Shown: positions 16,599 to 25,552 of the stretch, piece by piece
Layout: every line of letters begins with the position of its first letter
Numbering within the stretch: position 1 is the first letter of the stretch
Origin: Dryocola sp031988645
GTDB taxonomy: Bacteria > Pseudomonadota > Gammaproteobacteria > Enterobacterales > Enterobacteriaceae
Direction: 5' to 3'
DNA: 64,000 nt
Assembly: GCF_051307045.1 (NCBI RefSeq)
Contig: NZ_CP150452.1
Location: 558,001 to 622,000 of the forward strand
Notes under the pieces: generated by a model
Databases searched by the model: none
What the model was told of the DNA's origin: nothing
Seen by the model: the letters and a program-made list of their open reading frames with translations, nothing else
Position numbers and translations under genes: made by a program

Positions 16599-17664
16599 TC
16601 ACGCCGCCCGTAGCGAATCGCTGGTGAGGATGCTGTTGCGTCCCTGGTTTTTGGCGCGGTAAAGCGCTTTATCAGCCAGCTTCAGCGCCTCTTCGATGCC
16701 GTCGTCGATAAGCGGGGCAAGGCCAATACTGACGGTGACGTTCGTGGCGACCTGTTCGTTAAACAGGTGCAGAATCTTCAGATCGTAAACGCGCTGGCGG
16801 ATGTTTTCCGCGGTTTGCATGGCCGTCCCGGCGTCAATATTGGTCAGCAGCACCATAAACTCTTCGCCGCCGTAGCGGGTGACGATATCCCTGGAGCGCA
16901 CCGCATCACGCACGGCGGCGGAAACGCGAATCAAGGCCTGGTCGCCCATGCTGTGGCCATAGTTATCGTTGTAGGCTTTGAAATGGTCGATATCAAGCAG
17001 CAGCACGTAGTGGTTGCCGCTGCCGGCCCGCCATCACGTTCTCAAAACGGTTCTGGAAGCCGCGGCGGTTGTACAGGCCCGTGAGCGGGTCGAGCATGCT
17101 CAGGTCGCTGAGCGTCTCTTTCTCTTCGAGCAGCTTGTTCATCAGCCGCTGGGTGAACTTATCGTTACGCCGCTGAATAATATGCTGAATGGTGATGCCG
17201 ATGCCGGGCAGCGCGACGGAGTAAATAACGCGCGGCCAGTGTTCGCCCTGATCGAGCCACAAAATGGTTAACGTCACCGGCAGGCAGTGCAGAGTAAAAG
17301 CCTGTAAATTGTTGATAAAGGAGATAGAACCAATAAATAAGATCGACAGCAGGGCGATTATTAAAAACGAAGCGTCGGTATTGGGAACGACGCTATTTTT
17401 AATAACGATATGCCAGGCCCATAATACGCCCAGTAAAAAAGATACTAAATTAATGCTGATTAATCTTTGTTTATCAACAAATTGCCAGATTAAAAGCGCC
17501 GTACTGCACAGCAATACCAGCATGGCGGGCAGGGTAAAGGCCATGGCGCCATAGAGAGGGTTCGCCATGGTGAAACAGGCGGATATCGCGTTCAGTAAGA
17601 GAAATAAACGTAAAGAAAGCTGATGCTTCCCTTTTATTAATGCCCGCCAGGTTTTTGCACTCAT
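16599..17664 (-). pseudogene. membrane diguanylate cyclase (STM4551-like), interrupted by one +1 frameshift
   Basis: Two overlapping frames make one gene. Residues 1 to about 175 hold several membrane segments (LRLFLLLNAISACF, LPAMLVLLCSTALLIW and so on). A short helix (LLEEKETLSDLSMLDPLTGLYNRRGF) then leads into a GGDEF domain with LDIDHFKAYND and an intact YGGEEF active site. The frame breaks at 17025-17029, where GGCCC on the + strand should read GGCC; removing one base joins the halves into 354 residues. It would make cyclic di-GMP. The place beside fhuF is that of Salmonella STM4551. Because eight genes in the window break the same way, sequence error is more likely than true loss. Confidence 0.85.
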
Positions 17665-17927
17665 AGCTAAATTAATTCTTTCGGTCAGGTGTAGAGGTGC
17701 GAAATTGCGTTGATTTAAAATGTCTTGCGGATTGCTGATTAACGTTATCTATTTTTATTGATGAGTTTTATTAACGTCAGGCTTAAATCTATCACTTTCA
17801 TGAATATCTGTCATCCGGTGATGAAACACTCTCATGTTCAGCTTAAAAAGCCGCCGGCGGTGGCTGACAGATAAGAAATATTATCATATGATATTGGTTA
17901 TCATTACCAATTGATGAGATAGCTAAA
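17665..17927. other. divergent intergenic region dgc / DUF1435 gene
   Basis: About 260 bp of AT-rich sequence without a gene. It carries the Fur box described separately and presumably the promoters of both flanking genes. Confidence 0.4.
17890..17908. promoter_or_regulatory. Fur box upstream of DUF1435 gene
   Basis: GATATTGGTTATCATTACC matches 15 of 19 positions of the Fur consensus GATAATGATAATCATTATC and ends 19 bases before the ATG, where bound Fur would block transcription or initiation. Confidence 0.7.
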
Positions 17928-18164
17928 ATGTTGCAACGTCAGCTTGAAAGCGCCTGGGGAGCGATAGTGCCGGGTTTGATAGTCGCGGCGCTGGTCTATA
18001 TGGATCTGTCTTTTAGCCAGTGGCGTGCGCTGGTGGTGCTGGGTCTGGTCGCCTCAACGGCGATGCTGTACCACAGGCGGCTGCGGCATTATGTGCTGTT
18101 GCCATCAGGCGTTGCTTTTGCCAGCGGGCTTGCGTTGGTGATGATGAATGCCGGAATGAGGTAA
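17928..18164 (+). CDS. small DUF1435-like inner-membrane protein
   Basis: A 78-residue protein with three hydrophobic segments (IVPGLIVAALVYMDL, ALVVLGLVASTAMLY, and YVLLPSGVAFASGLALVMM), opening MLQRQLESAWGA. It resembles the DUF1435 family found in this chromosomal spot in enterobacteria (the yjjZ/STM4552 position). Function is unknown. The near-consensus Fur box just before it predicts expression under iron starvation, like its neighbour fhuF. Confidence 0.75.
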   Translation: MLQRQLESAWGAIVPGLIVAALVYMDLSFSQWRALVVLGLVASTAMLYHRRLRHYVLLPSGVAFASGLALVMMNAGMR

Positions 18165-18219
18165 AACAGGGCGCAGGAAATCTGCAAGCTAAGGAAATCA
18201 CCGGGGAATAACTAAGAAG

Positions 18220-18306
18220 TGGTGCGAAGAGAGGGACTTGAACCCTCACGTCCGTAAGGACACTAACACCTGAAGCTAGCGCGTCTACCAATTCCGCCAC
18301 CTTCGC
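18220..18306 (-). tRNA. tRNA-Leu(CAG), copy 3 of tandem array
   Basis: An 87-nt class II tRNA read from 18306 to 18220: 5' GCGAAGGTGGCGG acceptor/D-arm, anticodon loop with CAG, long variable arm, GGTTCAAGTCC T-arm and an encoded CCA. The variable arm stem is GTCC/GGAC with full Watson-Crick pairing, unlike the other two copies. Last in the direction of transcription. Position equals the leuVPQ cluster of E. coli. Confidence 0.95.
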
Positions 18307-18351
18307 ACAGGTTTTAAGCTTGCGCTTAAAGAGGTGATATCGTCATCGCAT

Positions 18352-18438
18352 TGGTGCGAAGAGAGGGACTTGAACCCTCACGTCCGTAAGAACACTAACA
18401 CCTGAAGCTAGCGCGTCTACCAATTCCGCCACCTTCGC
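18352..18438 (-). tRNA. tRNA-Leu(CAG), copy 2 of tandem array
   Basis: An 87-nt copy that differs from the 18220 gene at one variable-arm base, giving stem GTTC/GGAC with one T-G wobble pair. Encoded CCA at 18352-18354. The spacer to the next copy is 45 bases. It is presumably cut from one precursor with its neighbours. Confidence 0.95.
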
Positions 18439-18468
18439 GCAGTGCGAACGATATCTCGTGGTTGTTGG

Positions 18469-18555
18469 TGGTGCGAAGAGAGGGACTTGAACCCTCACGT
18501 CCGTAAGAACACTAACACCTGAAGCTAGCGCGTCTACCAATTCCGCCACCTTCGC
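18469..18555 (-). tRNA. tRNA-Leu(CAG), copy 1 of tandem array
   Basis: An 87-nt first copy in transcription order, identical over its length to the 18352 copy as far as read by eye, with anticodon CAG and encoded CCA. The promoter must lie just right of 18555, in the short AT-containing region before rsmC. Confidence 0.95.
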
Positions 18556-18676
18556 ATACCTGTAATACCGAAGTATCACAACCACGGAGGCGCATTCTAG
18601 ATGTTTTCTGAACTTCGTCAACAGTTAATTTGGCGCCGCTTTGGTAATTGCTGAAAAAAGCGGCGCCCGGGCGTGA

Positions 18677-19708
18677 TTAGCGCTTTTTGGCGCCGCGAGC
18701 CAGCACGGCGCGGTAAACCTTAAAGCGGCCCGTCTGGGCAATCACTTCATGACTGCCAAAGACTTCGTCCAGCACGTTAGGGTACGCCAGGAAGGCGTTG
18801 GCCACGATGCGCAGCTCGCCGCCCATATTCAGATGACGGGCCGCGCCGCGAATAAGCTGGTGCGCAGCGTCAAGGCTGGTTTGCATGCCATCGTGGAACG
18901 GCGGGTTGGAGATAATCATGTCGAAACGGCCGTTTATTTCCGAATAGACGTTGCTGGCGATGACTTCCCCTTCGATGCCGTTCGCAGCAAGCGTCGCGCG
19001 GCTGGCTTCAACCGCCGGCGCGCTCACGTCGCATAAGGTCAGGCGAACTTTCGGCGAATGGCTGGCAAGGCTAATGGCGAGCACGCCCGCGCCGCAGCCG
19101 ACGTCCAGCACTTTGCCTTTGGTGTGCGGCGTGAGGGTGGAAAGCAGCAGCTTGCTGCCGGTGTCCAGGCCGTCGCGGCTGAAGACGCCCGGCAGGGTTT
19201 TCACCGTCATGCCTTCGTGCGGATATTCATCCCACCAGGCGTGTTCATCAAACTGCGGCTGCTTTTCCACACGGCCGTGATACAGGCCGCAACGACGCGC
19301 GCTGTCGACTTTGGTCAGCGGACAGAACTCTTCCAGCATCTGTTCGGCGCTGCGTACGCCGCTGCGGTTTTCGCCGACCACGAACACATCGCTGCCAACC
19401 GGCAGCAAAGACAGGTTGTTCATCAGCTGGAAGTGGGCTTCCGGTTTGTTCTTCGGCCAGTAATAAACCAGCGTGTCGCTGTCGCCGACGATCCCGGCAT
19501 CGGCGATGAGGCCATACTGCGCGTTTTCGCCCATCTGCCCGTTCAGTACCTGCCAGTGGTGGAACTGCTGGGTATGAGCGCGGCTCGCCGCGGTCGCAAA
19601 ACGGGCTGGCAAATCGTCTTGTAGGTCACCGGCAAACAGTACGCGGCTCTCGGTAAAATCATCGCTGTGGCGCAGCAGCACTTCGCTTGCCGGGGTTAAC
19701 GCAGACAT
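18677..19708 (-). CDS. rsmC: 16S rRNA m2G1207 methyltransferase
   Basis: A 343-residue protein, the E. coli RsmC length. Residues about 1-180 form the inactive N-terminal methyltransferase-like half. The C-terminal half has the SAM-binding motif KVLDVGCGAGVLAISLA (about residues 200-216) and the catalytic IISNPPFHDG motif. It methylates G1207 of 16S rRNA in the 30S subunit. A GGAGTG ribosome site precedes the ATG. It diverges from holD, as in E. coli. Confidence 0.95.
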   Translation of the reverse strand: MSALTPASEVLLRHSDDFTESRVLFAGDLQDDLPARFATAASRAHTQQFHHWQVLNGQMGENAQYGLIADAGIVGDSDTLVYYWPKNKPEAHFQLMNNLSLLPVGSDVFVVGENRSGVRSAEQMLEEFCPLTKVDSARRCGLYHGRVEKQPQFDEHAWWDEYPHEGMTVKTLPGVFSRDGLDTGSKLLLSTLTPHTKGKVLDVGCGAGVLAISLASHSPKVRLTLCDVSAPAVEASRATLAANGIEGEVIASNVYSEINGRFDMIISNPPFHDGMQTSLDAAHQLIRGAARHLNMGGELRIVANAFLAYPNVLDEVFGSHEVIAQTGRFKVYRAVLARGAKKR

Positions 19709-19815
19709 CAGAACACTCCTTCAAAATCAGAGCGGCGATTATAGAGGTTTAATGGCGGACATTCGATGTATTTGCTATATTTGCGCCCCAATTGGCACTC
19801 TGCAAAGGTTTCGTG

Positions 19816-20229
19816 ATGAGCTTGCGACGCGACTGGCTGTTAGGACAGCTGGGGATTACCCAGTGGGAGCTGCGACGGCCCCGGGCGTTGCAGGGAGAGA
19901 TTGCCGTTTCGCTGCAGGCGAATACGCGTCTGGTGATGGTCGCCGAAGATCTCCCGGCGTTAAGCGATCCTTTAGTCAGCGACGTGCTGCGCAGCCTGGC
20001 GCTTACGCCGCCGCAGGTGATGCAGCTCACGCCGGAGCGTGCGGCGATGCTGCCGGCCGATATGCGCTGCAACAGCTGGCGGCTGGGCGTTGACGACCCG
20101 CTGCCCCTTCCCGGCGCGCAGTTAACCACGCCCGCCTTAAACGAGCTTTATCATAATGGCGCCGCCCGACGGGCGCTGTGGCAGCAAATTTGCGAACATG
20201 AACACGATCTATTCCCTGAAGCCGGGTGA
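19816..20229 (+). CDS. holD: DNA polymerase III psi subunit
   Basis: A 137-residue protein: RRDWLLGQLGITQWELRRP at the start, LVMVAEDLPALSDPLVSDVLRSL in the middle and ALWQQICEHEHDLFPE at the end, all as in HolD. Psi links the chi subunit (and SSB) to the clamp loader. The start at 19816 matches the family; an in-frame ATG at 19792 adds eight unrelated residues. Its last 32 bases overlap rimI, so the two are translationally coupled. Confidence 0.93.
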   Translation: MSLRRDWLLGQLGITQWELRRPRALQGEIAVSLQANTRLVMVAEDLPALSDPLVSDVLRSLALTPPQVMQLTPERAAMLPADMRCNSWRLGVDDPLPLPGAQLTTPALNELYHNGAARRALWQQICEHEHDLFPEAG

Positions 20230-20641
20230 TTTAGCGGCGGCCTACGCCATCGAGCAGCGCAGCCACGCCTTTCCATGGAGTGAAAAAACCTTCGCCAGCA
20301 ATCAGGGCGATCGCTATTTCAATTTGCGGCTTGACGTCGATGGCGAGATGGCGGCCTTCGCCGTAACGCAGGTGGTCCTCGACGAGGCCACCTTATTTAA
20401 TATCGCGGTCGATCCCGCCTGGCAGCGCAAAGGTTTAGGCCGTCAGCTGCTGGAGCATTTAATCCGCGAGCTGGAAGCGCGAGACGTGTTGACCCTGTGG
20501 CTTGAGGTCCGCGCCTCGAATACGCCGGCCATCGCCCTCTATGAGAGCCTGGGCTTTAACGAGGCGACGATTCGCCGCAACTACTACCCGACCAAAGAGG
20601 GCAGGGAAGACGCCATCATCATGGCGTTACCGCTAGGTTAA
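20198..20641 (+). CDS. rimI: ribosomal protein S18 alanine N-acetyltransferase
   Basis: A 147-residue GNAT enzyme. The acetyl-CoA loop is VDPAWQRKGLGRQLLEHLI (Q/RxxGxG/A at about residues 74-79), with EVRASNTPAIALYESLGF downstream. It acetylates the N-terminal Ala of S18. The ATG at 20198 (MNTIYSLKPGDL) is the family start and lies inside the end of holD. The genes holD-rimI-yjjG form one unit. Confidence 0.95.
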   Translation: MNTIYSLKPGDLAAAYAIEQRSHAFPWSEKTFASNQGDRYFNLRLDVDGEMAAFAVTQVVLDEATLFNIAVDPAWQRKGLGRQLLEHLIRELEARDVLTLWLEVRASNTPAIALYESLGFNEATIRRNYYPTKEGREDAIIMALPLG

Positions 20642-20661
20642 TACAAAGAGAAGGTAAGCTG

Positions 20662-21339
20662 ATGAACTGGGACTGGATTTTATTTGATGCCGACGAAACG
20701 TTATTTACCTTTAACGCCTTCGACGGCTTACAGCGGATGTTTCTCGACTATAGCGTCACCTTTACCGCTGATGATTTTCAGGACTACCAGGCCGTCAATA
20801 AACCTCTTTGGGTGGATTACCAGAACGGCGCCATTAACGCTTTGCAGCTTCAGCACCAGCGCTTTCAGGGCTGGGCTGAAAAGCTGAAGGTGCCCGCGGG
20901 CGATTTAAACGCCGCGTTTTTGAACGCGATGGCGGAAATCTGCGCGCCGCTGCCGGGCGCCGTCTCGCTGCTCGCCGCGCTTAAGGGCAAGGCTAAGCTT
21001 GGCATCATCACCAACGGCTTTACTGCGCTACAGCAAATCCGCCTTGAGCGTACCGGTCTGCGGGACTTTTTCGACCTGCTGGTGATTTCCGAGCAGGTCG
21101 GCGTCGCCAAACCGGATCGCAGAATTTTTGATTATGCCCTTGCACAGATGGGCAATCCGCCGCGCGAACGCGTAATGATGGTGGGCGATACGGCGGAATC
21201 GGATATTTTAGGCGGCATCAATGCCGGTCTTGCCACCTGCTGGCTGAACGCCCACGGACGCAGCCTGCCTGAGGGGATCAACCCTACCTGGCAGGTTTCC
21301 TCACTCGGTGAACTGGAGCAACTGTTGTGTAAGCCATGA
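20662..21339 (+). CDS. yjjG: HAD-type pyrimidine 5'-nucleotidase
   Basis: A 225-residue haloacid dehalogenase phosphatase. Motif I is the FDADETL sequence near residue 9 (nucleophile Asp), motif II is IITNG, the Lys is in VAKPDRRIF and motif IV is MVGDTAESD. E. coli YjjG removes dUMP and non-canonical pyrimidine nucleotides. It follows rimI by 20 bases with an AGAAGGTAA ribosome site. Confidence 0.93.
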   Translation: MNWDWILFDADETLFTFNAFDGLQRMFLDYSVTFTADDFQDYQAVNKPLWVDYQNGAINALQLQHQRFQGWAEKLKVPAGDLNAAFLNAMAEICAPLPGAVSLLAALKGKAKLGIITNGFTALQQIRLERTGLRDFFDLLVISEQVGVAKPDRRIFDYALAQMGNPPRERVMMVGDTAESDILGGINAGLATCWLNAHGRSLPEGINPTWQVSSLGELEQLLCKP

Positions 21340-21439
21340 TTGTTGATTGTTAAACCCATACTGATGGGTAAAATAGCCGCCAGAATACGTTCACCAGCCG
21401 CGTGGCTCAAGGCCGCGCGCTTTCACAGAAGATATCATT

Positions 21440-23029
21440 ATGACCTTGTCTCCTTATCTGCAAGAGGTGTCGAAACGCCGCACCTTTGCGATCATTTCCC
21501 ACCCGGATGCCGGTAAAACGACCATCACTGAAAAAGTGCTGCTGTTCGGACAGGCGATCCAAACCGCCGGTACCGTAAAAGGCCGCGGCTCCAGCCAGCA
21601 TGCGAAATCCGACTGGATGGAAATGGAAAAGCAGCGTGGTATTTCGATTACCACCTCCGTGATGCAGTTCCCGTACCGCGACAGCCTGGTCAACCTGCTC
21701 GATACCCCGGGGCACGAAGACTTCTCGGAAGATACCTACCGTACCCTGACGGCGGTGGACTGCTGCCTGATGGTTATCGACGCCGCGAAGGGCGTTGAAG
21801 ACCGTACCCGCAAGCTGATGGAAGTTACCCGTCTGCGCGATACGCCTATCCTCACCTTTATGAACAAGCTGGACCGCGACATTCGCGATCCGATGGAAGT
21901 GCTGGATGAAGTTGAACGCGAGCTTTCAATCGCCTGTTCGCCGATAACCTGGCCTATCGGCTGCGGCAAGCTGTTCAAAGGCGTCTACCACCTTTATAAA
22001 GACGAAACCTATCTCTACCAGACCGGTAAAGGCCACACCATTCAGGAAGTGCGCATCGTCAAAGGGTTAAATAACCCCGAGCTTGATGTCGCCGTCGGCG
22101 AAGAGCTGGCAGCGCAGCTGCGCGACGAGCTGGAGCTGGTGCAGGGCGCGTCCCACGAGTTCGATCGCGATCTGTTCCTCGAAGGGGAGCTGACGCCGGT
22201 CTTCTTCGGTACCGCGCTGGGCAACTTCGGCGTTGATCATATGCTCGATGGCCTTGTCGAGTGGGCGCCGGCGCCGATGCCGCGCAACACCGATACCCGT
22301 GAAGTTAAAGCGGCGGAAGAGAAGTTCACCGGCTTCGTCTTTAAGATCCAGGCCAACATGGATCCAAAGCACCGCGACCGCGTAGCCTTTATGCGCGTGG
22401 TTTCCGGTAAATACGAAAAGGGCATGAAGCTGCGCCAGGTTCGTACCGGCAAAGACGTGGTGATTTCCGACGCGCTGACCTTTATGGCCGGCGACCGCTC
22501 CCACGTTGAAGAAGCGTACCCGGGCGATATCATCGGCCTGCACAACCACGGCACCATTCAGATTGGCGATACCTTCACCCAGGGCGAAATGATGAAGTTC
22601 ACCGGCATTCCGAACTTCGCGCCGGAGCTGTTCCGTCGTATTCGCCTGCGCGACCCGCTTAAGCAAAAGCAGCTGCTTAAAGGCCTGGTTCAGCTTTCCG
22701 AAGAGGGCGCGGTGCAGGTATTCCGTCCCATCGCCAATAACGATCTGATCGTGGGCGCGGTGGGCGTGCTGCAGTTCGACGTGGTCGTCGCAAGGCTTAA
22801 AAGCGAATACAACGTTGAGGCGATTTACGAGTCCGTCAACGTATCGACGGCGCGCTGGGTGGAGTGCAACGACGTGAAGAAGTTTGAAGAGTTCAAACGT
22901 AAAAACGAAGTGCAGCTGGCGCTCGACGGCGGTGATAACCTGGCCTATATCGCCCCGACGATGGTTAATCTTAACCTGACGCAGGATCGCTACCCGGATG
23001 TGACGTTCCGTAAAACCCGCGAGCACTGA
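21440..23029 (+). CDS. prfC: peptide chain release factor 3
   Basis: A 529-residue translational GTPase of the E. coli length. G1 is SHPDAGKTT, G2 lies in the GISITTSV region, G3 is DTPGHEDF, G4 is NKLDRD. It is followed by the RF3 domains II and III. It recycles RF1 and RF2 from terminated ribosomes. The frame is unbroken although it contains several GGCC sites, which shows that the GGCC-linked frameshifts affect only some sites. Confidence 0.97.
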   Translation: MTLSPYLQEVSKRRTFAIISHPDAGKTTITEKVLLFGQAIQTAGTVKGRGSSQHAKSDWMEMEKQRGISITTSVMQFPYRDSLVNLLDTPGHEDFSEDTYRTLTAVDCCLMVIDAAKGVEDRTRKLMEVTRLRDTPILTFMNKLDRDIRDPMEVLDEVERELSIACSPITWPIGCGKLFKGVYHLYKDETYLYQTGKGHTIQEVRIVKGLNNPELDVAVGEELAAQLRDELELVQGASHEFDRDLFLEGELTPVFFGTALGNFGVDHMLDGLVEWAPAPMPRNTDTREVKAAEEKFTGFVFKIQANMDPKHRDRVAFMRVVSGKYEKGMKLRQVRTGKDVVISDALTFMAGDRSHVEEAYPGDIIGLHNHGTIQIGDTFTQGEMMKFTGIPNFAPELFRRIRLRDPLKQKQLLKGLVQLSEEGAVQVFRPIANNDLIVGAVGVLQFDVVVARLKSEYNVEAIYESVNVSTARWVECNDVKKFEEFKRKNEVQLALDGGDNLAYIAPTMVNLNLTQDRYPDVTFRKTREH

Positions 23030-23443
23030 TCCCCTTGCAGGGCGCGGCGGCCGCCGTGTCCTGCTACTTTTCCTGTTTTATTAACCTCTTACGGATTGTT
23101 CTTAATTTCCGGCATTTCCTCTCCAATCGTCCATTTTTCACCCGACTGGACATGCAATTTTGCGATTGTGATCTATATTTAACAAAGTGATGACAGGCCA
23201 CACGGATAAATATCCCATCCAGGAACGGTTTTGCGGGATGTTTTTCAAGGAAGCTTTGTTGCCGCAATATTAATAACTGCTTTAACTCATGAAGGGCATG
23301 ATATCGAACAGGGTGAACAAACCCTCGTTTACATATCAGAACGTCACAGACCGAGAGCAAGCTTAGGCTTATTGCCTTTACAGCAAAGCTGCCACGTTGT
23401 GGCTTAGAGCTCAAATTCTGAGCAAACTTACAGGAATAAATCG
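23030..23443 (+). promoter_or_regulatory. osmY promoter and long leader
   Basis: About 410 bp without a credible gene. CTATATTT at 23173-23180 is a good sigma-S type -10 element (C at -13) in a context very like the E. coli osmY promoter (GTGATCTATATTTAACAAAG). This implies a 5' untranslated leader of about 255 nt before osmY, also as in E. coli. Confidence 0.6.
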
Positions 23444-24055
23444 ATGACTACGACTAAGATTTCGAAAACTCTGCTGGCGGTGGTTCTGGGTTCGGTTCTG
23501 GCAAGCGGTTCCGCTCTTGCAGAAGACACCATGCTGAACAAGACTGAATCAACGGCCGACTCCGCAGGGAAAAAAATCGATAGCTCTATGAATAAAGTCG
23601 GTAACTTCATGGACGACAGCTCCATCACCGCGAAGGTGAAAGCCGCGCTGGTGGACGATGAGAATATTAAAAGCACCGATATTTCGGTGAAAACCGATAA
23701 AAAAGTCGTGACCCTGAGCGGTTTTGTTGAGAGCCAGGCTCAGGCTGAGCAAGCGGTGTCCATCGCTAAAGGCGTTGAAGGCGTCTCCTCGGTAAGCGAT
23801 AAGCTTCACGTGCGCGATGGTAAAGACAAATCGGTAAGCGGTTACGCCGGTGATACCGCCACCACCAGTGAAATCAAAGCTAAACTATTAGCAGACGACA
23901 TCGTTCCGTCTCGTAACGTAAAAGTAGAAACCACCGATGGCGTTGTTCAGCTTTCAGGCCATGTGAAAAACAACGCGCAGTCCGAACGTGCTGAGAGCAT
24001 CGCCAAAGCCGTTGACGGCGTGAAAAGCGTTAAAAACGACCTGAAAGTACAGTAA
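23444..24055 (+). CDS. osmY: periplasmic chaperone OsmY
   Basis: A 203-residue protein with a Sec signal peptide (ISKTLLAVVLGSVLASGSALA, cut before EDTML) and two BON domains (about residues 57-125 and 136-203). Each contains the T..V..L.G.V pattern, for example KKVVTLSGFVESQAQAEQA and GVVQLSGHVKNNAQSERA. It is induced by hyperosmolarity and stationary phase in E. coli. The ribosome site AGGAATAA precedes the ATG. Confidence 0.96.
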   Translation: MTTTKISKTLLAVVLGSVLASGSALAEDTMLNKTESTADSAGKKIDSSMNKVGNFMDDSSITAKVKAALVDDENIKSTDISVKTDKKVVTLSGFVESQAQAEQAVSIAKGVEGVSSVSDKLHVRDGKDKSVSGYAGDTATTSEIKAKLLADDIVPSRNVKVETTDGVVQLSGHVKNNAQSERAESIAKAVDGVKSVKNDLKVQ

Positions 24056-24195
24056 TCGCAATATACCGAAACTCATTCCCTCGGATTGTCCGGGGGAATC
24101 AGTCAGCACTACCGCTACTCATATATCGCCAGTGGGCAGCCTGAGGGCACTCATTAAGAAGCGATTCGAGTTCACTATGGTTTAAGGAGAGGCTT

Positions 24196-24357
24196 ATGTT
24201 TCGTTGGGGCATTATTTTTCTGGTTATCGCGTTGATTGCAGCAGCGTTGGGCTTTGGTGGCTTAGCTGGTACTGCAGCAGGCGCGGCAAAAATTGTCTTC
24301 GTGGTAGGTATCATTCTGTTCCTGGTCAGCCTGTTTATGGGCCGCAGACGTCCATAG
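24196..24357 (+). CDS. ytjA: YtjA, small DUF1328 membrane protein
   Basis: A 53-residue protein beginning MFRWGIIFLVIALIAAALGF and ending FLVSLFMGRRRP: two hydrophobic helices linked by GGLAGTAAGAAK, the DUF1328 family. It follows osmY by 140 bases with an AAGGAGAGG ribosome site, as in E. coli. Function unknown; associated with envelope stress genes. Confidence 0.9.
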   Translation: MFRWGIIFLVIALIAAALGFGGLAGTAAGAAKIVFVVGIILFLVSLFMGRRRP

Positions 24358-24385
24358 CGTGCTATAACAGTAATAGACCGACCGT

Positions 24386-24421
24386 TAAGAGCCAGTCATT
24401 TATGACTGGCTCTTACGTTTG
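24386..24421 (+). terminator. terminator after osmY-ytjA
   Basis: Perfect 13-bp stem TAAGAGCCAGTCA (24386-24398) / TGACTGGCTCTTA (24403-24415) with a 4-base loop and a short T-containing tail. Confidence 0.8.
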
Positions 24422-24478
24422 TACTCCTGTCTTCGGAGTGCCCGGCAAGAAAAATAACTTAGATTTCAGGAAAGCAGG

Positions 24479-25552
24479 GTGGGACAACGTATACCCGTGA
24501 CGCTCGGCAATATTGCGCCGCTCGCACTTGAACCCTTTAGTCCCGGTAAGCTTGCCATTATTTGCGAAGGTGGCGGGCAGCGCGGGATCTTCACTGCCGG
24601 GGTGCTGGACGAGTTCATGCGCGCCGAATTCAACCCCTTCGACCTGTTTTTGGGCACTTCCGCCGGCGCGCAAAACCTTTCAGCCTACGTTTGTAACCAG
24701 CCGGGCTACGCGCGGCGGGTGATCACGCGTTTTACCACCACGCGGGATTTCTTCGATCCGCTGCGCTTCGTGCGCGGAGGAAATCTGATTGACCTCGACT
24801 GGCTCGTTGAGTCGACCTCCTCCAGACTGCCGCTGTCGATGTCCCATGCGGATAAGCTTTTCGAGACGGGCAAGCAATTTTATATGTGCGCGTGCCGCAG
24901 CGATGACTATTCGCCGGGCTACTTCTCGCCGACCAGCGACACCTGGCTTAACATCATCAAGGCATCGAGCGCTATCCCCGGCTTTTACCGTACCGGCGTG
25001 GATATCGACGGCGTCAGCTATCAGGACGGCGGCATAAGCGATGCGGTTCCGGTTCGGGAGGCTGCGCGTCTCGGCGCCGACACGCTGGTGGTCATCCGTA
25101 CCGTTCCTTCGCAGATGTACTACACGCCGGAGTGGTTTAAGCGCATGGAGCGCTGGCTGGGCGACAGCAGCCTGCAGCCGCTGCTTAATCTGGTGCAGCA
25201 CCACGAGGCGAGCTACCGCGAAATTCAGAGCTTTATCGAAAAGCCGCCGGGTAATCTGCGCATTTTTGAAATCTATCCGCCTAAGCCGCTGATGAGCATC
25301 GCGCTGGGCAGCCGCCTGCCTTCGCTGCAGGCCGATTACAAAACCGGACGCCTGTGCGGCCGCTACTTCCTCGCCACGATCGGCAGGCAGCTGGCGGCGA
25401 AGCCGCCCATCAAGCGTCATCGCCCCCGTATTATTACGCCCGGGCCGCTGGTTGTGCCGCCTGCGGTGGTGGCGAACGAACCCCTTATCAAAACGGTTTT
25501 GGACGCGCCGGAAGCCAACGATGCCTCTTTTAATAACGAGGACTCCGCGTGA
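24479..25552 (+). CDS. yjjU: YjjU, patatin-like phospholipase family protein
   Basis: A 357-residue protein, same length as in E. coli, starting GTG. The patatin fold signatures are present: oxyanion loop CEGGGQRGIF (about residues 29-38), nucleophile GTSAGAQN (G-x-S-x-G, Ser about residue 60) and catalytic DGGISDAVPV. It is a probable lipid acyl hydrolase of unknown substrate. It overlaps yjjV by 4 bases (GTGA). Confidence 0.92.
   Translation: MGQRIPVTLGNIAPLALEPFSPGKLAIICEGGGQRGIFTAGVLDEFMRAEFNPFDLFLGTSAGAQNLSAYVCNQPGYARRVITRFTTTRDFFDPLRFVRGGNLIDLDWLVESTSSRLPLSMSHADKLFETGKQFYMCACRSDDYSPGYFSPTSDTWLNIIKASSAIPGFYRTGVDIDGVSYQDGGISDAVPVREAARLGADTLVVIRTVPSQMYYTPEWFKRMERWLGDSSLQPLLNLVQHHEASYREIQSFIEKPPGNLRIFEIYPPKPLMSIALGSRLPSLQADYKTGRLCGRYFLATIGRQLAAKPPIKRHRPRIITPGPLVVPPAVVANEPLIKTVLDAPEANDASFNNEDSA

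Noticed and set aside
18220..18600. Protein ORFs across the three tRNA genes on the - strand
   Set aside because: They encode the repeated KVAELVDALASG translation of tRNA-Leu sequence, a well-known false ORF.
23064..23414. 116-codon ORF on the - strand between prfC and osmY
   Set aside because: It covers the osmY sigma-S promoter and leader, has poor codon use and no recognisable domain.
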